Assembly (NCBI RefSeq): GCF_004359215.1
Contig: NW_027152213.1
Span: 2,071,531 to 2,087,901, forward strand
Source of the DNA: Bremia lactucae
Lineage: Eukaryota > Oomycota > Peronosporomycetes > Peronosporales > Peronosporaceae
Reading direction: 5' to 3'
DNA length: 16,371 bases
The notes beneath the pieces are model-generated. The model did not search any database. It saw only the letters and a list, made by a program, of their open reading frames with translations, and was not told the DNA's origin. This document shows, one piece after another, positions 9,175-16,371 of the stretch. The translations under genes and the position numbers were made by a program. The number at the start of each line of letters is the position of its first letter. Within the stretch, counting starts at the first letter, position 1.

Positions 9175-9198
9175 CTGTTTAAACAGCCGGTTAAACGG
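9175..9198. promoter_or_regulatory. Palindromes upstream of the ankyrin/PDZ gene
   Basis: About 80 bp upstream of the ATG lie a perfect 12 bp palindrome, CTGTTTAAACAG (9175-9186), and directly after it CCGGTTAAACGG (9187-9198), palindromic at its ends. Both carry a GTT(T)AAAC core that also appears in the arms of the HisRS divergent promoter. This could be a binding site, but the core is short and AT-rich, so chance is not excluded. Confidence 0.35.
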
Positions 9199-11102
9199 CT
9201 CGACATTAATAATTATACAGCTAAATACTCCCCGTTAAAAGAATGCTCTCCTCGTAAGAATTTAAAACGCAGACTTAAGGCATCACCCAGCAATTGAAAT
9301 TAATTGGCTTTTCATCTTGACAGCAATGCTCCTATGTCATCTACTCAGCCACAGCAGTCGACATTCATCGCAAGATACGCTAACCTTAGGGTTGCAGGTA
9401 GTCATCGATCATAAGTAGCTTATTCATACATTTATCATGGTAATTTGTAATCCGTCTCTTGGTTTCAGGTATTTAGGTAGAACTTACGGTTGCTAAACAA
9501 TCTATTTTATACTACTTTTCCTCAAAAGTATAAAGTGTATGCATATGTATCAGCAGAATATATATCTCTTCTAACACATAATTTTTGAGAAGGGAGAGGC
9601 CTACAATTTTACTCACTCGTGAAGCCTACCATAGAGAAAACCTAAATCGAATTTTGAATTGTCAGTGACTTTTAGCTGAGACACTCAGCCGAGATGATAT
9701 TCAGATAATGTCGTTGGGGGCAGTAATAAGTGTCGGCTCAGAAAATGTGCGAAGCACACATTGTGACGTGCATGTTCGAAAGTTTTATAGGAAATGGACG
9801 AAGAGCGCCGCCGTGGTTCTGAAAACTTTGTAGATTAGCCTTGAACAGACATAGCTTCACATTATAGCGGACGCTGGCTCTATCTACCACAGGACATAAA
9901 ATATCCACTTGAAATGTCCCAATTTAGCCTGTTCTTAAATCATTCTGCCGAGGCTACAAAAATATGTCAAGCTTTATACCGGATTTTAAGTGCTTTACAA
10001 AGCATCATCCGGATCAGTGTAATTAGATGTGAAATGTGAGAAAGCTTTCATCTATATTTAAACTGCTCGTAAAATCTATCTTGTGTGCGTTTATAACTTT
10101 TTCTTACAAGAGCCCACCTTGGATCGAATATTTCTAATAACCACTCATCTTCGTACATACTTTAATTTCTCACAAGAATGTTATTTTTCTCCTTAATATA
10201 TTTTGAGAAACAAATCCATGTGCGTACAGCCATTTTATTGGGATTTAAAATGCACAAAAGATTGAAACGTGTCGCCACACCGGGGAAGACCTAGGCCTGT
10301 TGAGCCTTTAGGCTTTCATACTTCTATTAAAATAATAAAACAAGAAAAACAAATTAGAAGTTCGAAGCGGGAAGTTGCATTTATTAAATTCCTGAAAAGG
10401 AGCAGTCGAAACTCCGGCGACTGGCAACTGTATGGCGATGTCGGTGATCCGAGCATTAGCGAATAATTCACTCATAGGAAAATCGTGATGACATTCTTGT
10501 TGAAGATTGATGTGATCATCGAAAGTGTTGCGCTTTATGCATATGCGTGTATAAGAAAAATATAGCAAGGGATCGTATCAAAAATAATACGAAAAAATAA
10601 AATTCCTCATTTTGTGGTGGTCCACATATCTGGGAAAGGGGGCGCAGCGAACAATAGGAAAGAGATATAGATAGGTTAAAGTTAACGGTAGGATCGAGAT
10701 AAACTCAAAATATAACTTACTTTCCGGTTTGCAATTTCGACCGTAAGCCCATCTTCAAGCTTATAGGATAATGTAATTCAACCATTCTTCTCCCAGCTAC
10801 GGCCAGCCTGAAGCATGGAATCAAGTATACAGGCCAGATGTACCTAACGACACAGTTCAATTATTATCAAACTCGGGTTTTTTTATGCACCGTTGGTAGA
10901 TGGACATGCCAGCGAAAGAATAAAAAAGCAATTTAACTGGTACTTGGAGGGGTAATCAGTGAGTGCCACAGACAGAACAACGTCTGTGGAGAGGCACACA
11001 TGGGGGAGCTGCAAACACCCTCAATGGCGGCGAATTTTTTTCAAAGAAACATTTACGTCGTTGCCCAGAATGTAGAAGACATGGATAAGTAACACTGCAG
11101 AA
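9199..11102. other. Non-coding intergenic region, no gene recognised
   Basis: About 1.9 kb, AT-rich, lie between the ankyrin/PDZ promoter and LTR 2. Open frames here are short (under 90 codons), mostly lack an ATG, and show no domain or family motif. No tRNA cloverleaf, tandem repeat array or retroelement protein fragment was seen. One clear inverted repeat is listed separately. The upstream promoter of the ankyrin/PDZ gene and possibly a 5' exon fall in the first few hundred bases. Confidence 0.5.
10963..10997. repeat. Inverted repeat near LTR 2
   Basis: CCACAGAC (10966-10973) pairs perfectly with GTCTGTGG (10982-10989) around an 8-base loop. GTGCC (10963-10967) and GGCAC (10993-10997) extend the stem with a small internal bulge. 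It lies about 105 bp outside the 3' end of LTR 2. It may be a hairpin of an unrelated transcript or a relic of a small transposon; nothing decides between these. Confidence 0.5.
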
Positions 11103-11688
11103 TGTAACGTCCCAGCACCATGACAGGAGAACAAGTTACGCTTTCCATCCTGGGAATGCTTCACCGCTTTATACAATGAGAAAAAGAACGAGAAGGCAGC
11201 CCCGCCAATTGTATTTCTAACGGAGAACTGCCGATTTGCACTGCTTCAGTACAAGTTAACAACCCTGTCGAATTTAAAAACCAATATTAAACCACTTCGC
11301 ACTGCCTCAGTGCGAGTGGTGCCTCACGTCACTTCACGTACACTAGTACGAGCAGAGGTAGACTCTCTTTAAGACACTTGCTATAAAGAGGGTCAATTAA
11401 AAACTGTATTAATATAATTAAGTTCTTCTTGTCTATCTACTTAATACTAACTTAATTAAAAAATAATACAAACCATGTACTAAAAGTCTTATCTGTCTTT
11501 CTCTTTGCGCGTCCAGCGCTGACTGGACCGCGGAGAAAGTAGATATTATGGTCTATATCTACCAATGGATAAGCTTTTAGAATATTACCATGTTAAGTAA
11601 TATTCTCCAAATATTATCTACCTTTTAGATAATATATTACTTAACAACCTGTAAGGGTTAATTTCATGTAACGATACACCTCGTTACA
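11103..11688 (-). repeat. 3' LTR of element 2, 586 bp
   Basis: On the + strand the repeat begins TGTAACG (11103) and ends CGTTACA (11688), perfect inverted termini with the canonical TG...CA ends. The polypurine tract adjoins the 11688 end, so the LTR reads on the - strand. In that sense it opens with a hairpin: TGTAACGA (11688-11681) pairs with TCGTTACA (11674-11667). Further inverted repeats include one at 11292-11319 around CGCACT/AGTGCG. The other LTR copy lies outside the window, so age and target-site duplication cannot be judged. Confidence 0.85.
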
Positions 11689-11704
11689 TCACCCCTCCCT
11701 TAAA
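11689..11704 (-). other. Polypurine tract of element 2
   Basis: On the - strand the bases before the LTR read TTTAAGGGAGGGGTGA, a strong purine run touching TGTAACG. It primes plus-strand synthesis in related elements and fixes the - strand as the sense strand, the same strand as pol. Confidence 0.8.
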
Positions 11705-11804
11705 CGACAATCATCTGACTGTCATTGGGTAAAGTGGTCACTAGAACATCACATTATCAAATGCGATGCTGCTTGGTCAGAACCATCACTTTTAATTCTA
11801 TCGC

Positions 11805-13489
11805 ATGGTTAACAAGTCCAGGCGGTATGCGATAGTGCGGCGCCTTCGGCTGCGGTCCATGCAGCTGCGAGCGACGCATTATTGTATTTTGAGGCAGACG
11901 TTCCGTCTGCCGTAGTGTCATCTTCTCCCGCAACTCTTAATGTTGCGGGTGCACGTGGTGATACACCACGTGAATGCGACCCCTCTTTGGAGGTCAACTT
12001 CGAATGCGAGTCGGACGAAATGGCCGACTCGGGGAGATCAAAACAGTCGCCTGATCACCGTCAGGCGGCTGACTATGAGCCTTCGAGTGAGGGGGCTCAT
12101 CCTAGTAGACGCGCTGGTCGCATTTATCTACAGCATGTTCGGTTCCGACGATGAGGATGATCCTCATCGCCCGTACCGTCTCCCGTGCCGTCATCCGCAC
12201 ATATTTATGTGCGTGGTGATGACGATGGCGTAAGCCATCGCTATAAAAGATCTTGTGCTACCCCTGCCTCACTGGGTACCACTCAGGGGATCGTAGACAC
12301 TAAAATATTTCGTCTTGCCCCTGAGAAAAGCCGTGGCTTTTGCCTGAAATGCTAATCAATAGCTTGTCTGGAGAGACAACTCCGCACAATAAATATCCCT
12401 TATTTATCGCGACGCTATATGACCTTGATTCCAGCACGAAAAACTTTCGCGCTGAGGAAGATTGTTATCTCGATCTTATTTCAAGCATCGATGGTATAGT
12501 GGCAACAATAGGCGAGATAAAGTCTCGCTTATGCAAGCCTGGAGCGCGTTCATTCGCAATGTCAAAGACATTGGAGGCGAAACTTGGCTCTAAAGACTTA
12601 ACGCGATTCGCGTTAAGTTTGAGAAACGAACTCCAACCGGTGCAATGTATAAATTGCATTGGTTGTCGCTTGAGGCAGGACTTCCATGCCTCACGTGGGG
12701 TGATCCCTGTCCAAGTTGTGTTAAAAACACGAAGCGAGTAAAAGGGGATGTCTATTTCCTTTCTTCGCCCTGGGGAAGGGCTCGCATCTCTATCGAGATG
12801 CGCGATGCGATTGACGTTTTGCAATCGATTTACAAGCGTCAGGACCGCGTGTTTTCCGATATACCTTCTGATCCATCGGATGGGTCTCGTCATACTGACG
12901 GACGAGGCCTCAACGTCAACAATCAGCTAGGAACGAGGCTCCCAGCGGTAATGTGAAGGAGGATAACCGCGCCAGCGAACAAGATAACTCGTTCGCTGCC
13001 CCTTCACATCACGGTAGTTTTGCATACGTTCCAATGGAAACGTTCACTTCCGTGGGAATCCACCAATGGTTGTGGCGGAGGAGGGAAAATTAGATCCGAA
13101 CCGTGTGTCGGATCTAGAGTCGAGGTCGACAAGGTCGATCGCTTTCTTCATGATTTGGAGAAAGGACTTGATCACGAGCACGGTAAGCGTCGCTCGTTAG
13201 AGTAGACGGTGCAGGCTCTCCATATCGAACGGTTGGAAGACCGTTCGAAGAGTGCGTACTCCATGTTGGAGTACGAAAGGATTATCACGCTCTTCGTGAT
13301 GAGCTGTCGTCAGAACATCGCGGTTTCGAGGACCTTCGGACCCGACATGAGAATGTCCAGATTCAGCATGAGAATCTGGTTCGTGAGCACAAGAATCTTT
13401 TAAAGATTCTTGAAAAGGCTGGTCAGGTCCATCCTCGGAAGAAGCCGCGTACTGATGGTACGGGCGGAGTCTACCAACGTAAAACGTAG
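11805..13489 (+). pseudogene. Antisense ORF of element 2, convergent with and overlapping pol
   Basis: This is a remnant of about 560 codons opposite pol, ending TAG at 13487-13489. The start is uncertain: ATG 11805 (MVNKSRRYA) fits only after a frameshift, and open sequence runs from 11810. Segments: 11810-12154 (Ala/Ser-rich then acidic); about 12150-12355 (GSDDEDD, then VRGDDDGVSHRYKRSC); about 12460-12956, with a stop at 12591-12593, carrying SLMQAWSAFIRNVKDIGGE, KFEKRTPTGAMYKLHWLSLE, the Cys cluster CLTWGDPCPSC and GDVYFLSSPWGRARISIE; about 13019-13087 (FAYVPMETFTSVGIHQWLWR); and 13090-13489, a charged coiled-coil region (KVDRFLHDLEKGL, LHIERLEDR, RHENVQIQHENLVREH) ending in basic HPRKKPR. 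No known domain is recognised. The aromatic and Cys patterns argue against a chance shadow of pol. It could be a Gag-like or accessory protein; function unknown. Confidence 0.72.
12876..13060 (-). other. Chromodomain at the C-terminus of element 2 pol
   Basis: The - strand reads YRDVKGQRTSYLVRWRGYPP, then WEPRS, a TAG (12929-12927), LIVDV, and after an indel at about 12910-12926 GLVRQYDETHP. The YLVRWRGY...WEP pattern is the chromodomain core, which in chromoviral integrases is thought to steer insertion toward particular chromatin marks. The same bases on the + strand encode part of the antisense ORF (FAYVPMETF and the sequence before it). Element 1 carries the equivalent domain at about 1038-1228. 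Confidence 0.88.
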
Positions 13490-13941
13490 GATGCGTTCGC
13501 ATCCTACGTGGCAAATCTAATGTGTACGCATTCTCTCTGTGATGCAGTACACGGAAGGGACCAAAGAACTTGGGTAGTAGTTTACTGCTACTCACATTAG
13601 TGACTAATCGCTGAGGTAAATTTACCGTAGAGATTAATACTAGGTCATTAATTATAAGTGAAAGAACGTTTGCTCTTCCATGTTTGTCTGCGTTCCTTTT
13701 CTGACGGCCCACTGCGTTAGCAATGGAATCCTGTACGAAACGGATTACTAATTCTCGAGTTAGCAGAAATTCCTCTGCTGACTCATTTGTTTTGTCTTTT
13801 TCAGTGCGCTTTGTGCGCACTGCCATGTGAGTTTTCTCATTTTCGATGTCGATTTCTTCGACATCGACATCACTCGCGTCGTTTTTTACCTTCGGCGCGT
13901 GATGAGCATGAGCCAGAAATGGTTTTGCTCGTGCGAGTCCA

Positions 13942-13951
13942 CCCCCCCCCC
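13942..13951. repeat. C10/G10 homopolymer within integrase
   Basis: Ten consecutive C on the + strand (G10 on the pol strand) encode part of the glycine run in SSLRGGGG between the integrase core and its C-terminal domain. Element 1 has a comparable Gly run (LSGGGP, about 247-260). The integrase frame stays open across it in this copy. Confidence 0.8.
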
Positions 13952-15162
13952 TTAAACTAGAGTATCCCTCTAATTGGGTGGGTATCCGAGGATGGCGTAA
14001 GCCATTTACAAAGAAAGGTGTATGCGTTGTAGACGCATGCACCGAATTATTGATGGCGAATTCGACCATCGGTAAAAACTCGCTCCAATTCGGATACGAT
14101 TGGACGTAACCTCGAAGTATCTCTTCGAGGACGCGATTTACACGTTCTATTTGACCATCCGTTTCTGGGTGATCGGATGTTGACATAGTCAGCCGTGTTC
14201 CGATCTCTCGGAACACGGATTGCCAGAACTCCGCCGTGAATCGTAGATCTCTATCCGAGACTAATTCACGGGGTAACCCATGGAGTTTGAATACCGTGTC
14301 GATAAAGACACGGGCGCACTCGGAGCCGTAATCGACTCTGGTACCGCAGCAAGATGTACCATCTTGCTGAATCTGTCTACAAAAACAAGGATTCCATTGT
14401 TTTTGTGGTCGACTTCGAATTTCCCGAAGACGAATACGCGGCGCGGCGAAGGCGTACTATGTACAGTGCAAGACACGAGCCTGCGCCGACACTAAGATTC
14501 AGGGCAATCTGTCTGTTCATGGTCAAAGACAACATCCTAATTGTCTCGCCACACCTTAGCGCATCTTTTAAAAGTCTGGCAAAGAAGAGGCACGGTATCT
14601 TTTTGACATCATTGTCAGCTCACGTCTGATGGCAGGTAGTCTTCATCAACAACCCGGGAGAGCACTATAGATACGGACTACCAACACTCTGCCGGAAGTG
14701 GTAGAGGTTGAAGAGATGCACGGGCTGAAGGGCTAGGCTTAACCCGTTGACATACCTCGACAGCACGAATGTACTTGTGCACGAACTGATACTGGCGGGG
14801 CCAGTAAATGTCACGACTTACTGTGAGATTAGTTTTCTCACGTCCACGATGCCTACTTGTTAGTGCATCGTGACACTCATACATGATGCGCAAGCGCAAA
14901 TCATTGTGAGTTGGGACGACGACACGTGGGGTGTCGCTGGAAACGGATGTGTAATACAATAAGCCGTTACGTGTTGTGTATCGATCGGATGACGATCGAT
15001 ATGAAGCCGGTAGATCTTTAAAAGATTTATTCGGATGGATTCAGTAAATTATCCATCAAACATAGAAGGTCCTTATCTTCTTTATAGGCTTTCTTTCTGT
15101 CATCAACTAAGATTGATGACGGAACACTCGGAGTGAGTATTGCAACAGTAAGACTATTTCGC

Positions 15163-16371
15163 TGTTGGAGTGCACCGCTGACTCGAAATCGGGTCGGCGT
15201 CATAAAGCAACAGCGACGACATTAAGTCGTCCTGGTTTATATTCGTCGGAGAAGTTATACTCCGCGAAGAAGGATAGCCACCTCGCCATTCTTTGCGAAA
15301 GGTGTGGGCTGTTTACGGCCGTGCGTAATGACGCATGGTCCGTATATACGATGAACGGTCTATCTCCTAGGAGGTAGACCCTAAATTTAGCCAATGCATA
15401 TTTCATGGCAAGGAGTTCCTTGTCATGCACTGGGTAATTGCGTTCAGCTGGTTGCAGCTGACGCGATTGGTAACAGACGACGCGCTCCGCGCCGTCTGTA
15501 TCGTATTGCATTAATGCGCAGCCGATTGCGTAATCGCTCGCGTCACAGACCACATGGAATGGTCTGTCTTGATCTGCATCGCCAAGATGGGCAATTGTAT
15601 CAAGCTTAACTTTATACCGTCAAACGAACGCTGACAATCAGCGTTCCATAACCATTTCTCGTATTTTTCAAGGGACGAGAGATATGAGCTGTCATCTCTG
15701 CACAATGGCGAGAGTACTTGTGCAAGTACGCCGCTAAACCAAGGAACTTTCTAAGTCCCTTGACATCGACTGGAACTGGCCAGTCGGTGATTGCCTTGAT
15801 CTTTTCGGGATCAGGGCGCACGCCGTGTTTACCGACGATGCACCCAAGAAGTGGTATTTCGCTTGCAGCAAATATACACTTCTTGAGTATTGCATACAAC
15901 TTATGCTTTCGCATAAGTAAGAACCTGACGAACGTGAGTTTTATGAACTTCCACGTCCGTCTTACCGTCCATGGCCCGGCTATGGACGAATACATCGTCA
16001 AAATAACTCGGTGCGAATTCTCGCACCGGTCTCAACAGATTTGTTACACATCTGTTGAATGTTGCAGGGGCGTTACTAAGCCCCTGAGGCATCACTAGCC
16101 ATTCCCAGAGCATCCCACTGGGGGTGCTCACTGCTGTGTACGGGATGTCCCGTTCACGCATAAGGATTTGATAGAACCCATCCATCAGATCCATAGACGA
16201 AAATATCGTACTCTTAGACATACCATCTATGATTACGTCGTTTCTAGGTTTCGGCGTTTGAGCCGGTACTGTTGCAGCATTCAGTTTGTTGAATGCGTGC
16301 ACTATCCGCCACCCTCCTGTGGCCTTTCGCACACAGAAGGTCGGAGAGCTATGTGGGGAGGTTGACTCCCT
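15163..16371 (-). pseudogene. Element 2 pol: reverse transcriptase and RNase H
   Basis: This copies element RNA into DNA and degrades the RNA. The frame is open from the window edge to about 15905: TFCVRKATGGWRIVHAFNKL, MDLMDGFYQILMRE (first catalytic Asp), PFGL-type loop MPQGLSNAPATFNR and the catalytic SYFDDVFVHS (YFDD codons 16005-15994). A frameshift near 15905-15925 leads to HKLYAILKKCIFAASEIPLL and GLRKFLGLAAYLHKYS. A second near 15640-15660 gives WLWNADCQRSFDGIKLSLIQ, and a third near 15580 gives the RNase H part: VVCDASDYAIGCALMQYD, YPVHDKELLAMKYALAKFRVYL, VYTDHASLRT. The usual ADALSRRP after RNase H reads with Asp changed to Val and Ser to TGA (15202-15200). From there to 14960 a short decayed spacer with more stops links to integrase. 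Confidence 0.92.

Larger units (their letters stand above)
12790..14959 (-). pseudogene. Element 2 pol: integrase, C-terminal tail and chromodomain
   Basis: This is the integrase half of pol, leftward. 14959-14680 is the zinc-binding N-domain: the His pair is present (CHDALTSRH), but the Cys pair reads VEVC, so one ligand is lost. TAG at 14678-14680 follows AECW, and the SMDF-like site of the first catalytic Asp is changed (reads SVSIVL). 14476-14340 has GILVFVDRFSKMVHLAAVPE. After a frameshift near 14335, one frame is open to 13197: ELVSDRD (second Asp), TDGQIERVNR (catalytic Glu), FAINNSVHAS, NADKHGRAN, RTHPTFYVGRLRPYHQY. The gene continues through indels to PPPPQPLVDSHGSERF (13084-13037) and the chromodomain, ending at TAG 12792-12790. 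From 13489 leftward it is antisense to the + strand ORF. Confidence 0.88.
11103..16371 (-). mobile_element. Decayed Ty3/gypsy chromodomain LTR retrotransposon, 3' part (element 2)
   Basis: The right third of the window is a second retrotransposon on the - strand, a different family from element 1. Reading leftward from 16371, the order is reverse transcriptase, RNase H, integrase, chromodomain (stop 12790-12792), about 1.1 kb without sense ORF, polypurine tract (11704-11689) and 3' LTR (11688-11103). An antisense gene on the + strand (about 11805-13489) occupies the sense-empty part and overlaps pol. Protease, Gag and the 5' LTR are beyond the window. Internal stops, at least five frameshifts and lost catalytic residues show the copy cannot move by itself. 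Confidence 0.92.

Noticed and set aside
10269..10568. Short ORFs on both strands in the intergenic region
   Set aside because: No ATG start for the main frames, no domain, no splice partner found, and AT-rich flanks. No secreted-effector motif such as RXLR was seen.
12340..12741. A 133-codon + strand ORF taken as the real product
   Set aside because: Its second half is out of frame with the better supported antisense-ORF frame (with SLMQAWSAFIRNVKDI and the Cys cluster). Only its first part may belong to that gene.
12465..12893. A 142-codon - strand ORF
   Set aside because: It lies mostly beyond the pol stop at 12790 and opposite the antisense ORF. The chromodomain end is in a different frame.
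1..16371. CRISPR array, rRNA, tRNA or bacterial operon signals
   Set aside because: None seen; the spliceosomal introns show a eukaryotic genome.

Overview
The window looks like nuclear DNA of an oomycete, probably of the Phytophthora/downy mildew group. Three things point that way: host genes interrupted by many 52-81 nt introns with GTRNGT-like donors, a bacterial-type histidyl-tRNA synthetase, and chromodomain-bearing Ty3/gypsy retrotransposons of the kind common in these genomes. The species assignment rests on recognising families, not on a database search.

Layout. A small island of three host genes (3057-9097) lies between two decayed LTR retrotransposons. Each element shows its 3' half and points inward. 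Element 1 (+ strand, 1 to about 2875) has an integrase end and chromodomain (1-1228), a polypurine tract (2270-2281) and a 3' LTR from 2282. Element 2 (- strand, 16371 down to 11103) has reverse transcriptase, RNase H, integrase and chromodomain (16371-12790), a polypurine tract (11704-11689) and a 586 bp 3' LTR (11688-11103). The host genes are HisRS (-, 14 exons, 455 aa), a divergently transcribed 329 aa protein of unknown function (+, 4 exons), and a 659 aa ankyrin-repeat/PDZ protein (-, 6 exons) convergent with it. All three gene models were built by hand. Each intron obeys GT-AG and each joined reading frame closes exactly to a multiple of three. About 2 kb (9098-11102) shows no gene.

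Most unusual feature. In both retroelements, a second long protein-coding region lies antisense to pol. It starts 115-130 nt inside the 3' LTR, runs toward pol and ends inside it, so the two genes overlap tail to tail by about 550 nt (element 1) and 700 nt (element 2). The overlap includes the pol chromodomain. Both antisense proteins end in a charged coiled-coil-like region, yet they are otherwise dissimilar and their LTRs differ, so these are two families with one design. In every overlap segment I could compare, first codon positions on one strand face first codon positions on the other. Single indels shift both frames together, as expected if both strands once coded. Both copies are broken by stops and frameshifts.

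How the parts relate. HisRS charges tRNA-His. It shares an 88 bp divergent promoter, containing a perfect 10 bp inverted repeat, with the 329 aa gene. The ankyrin/PDZ protein is probably an interaction scaffold. Nothing links the three genes in one pathway; they appear to be neighbours only.
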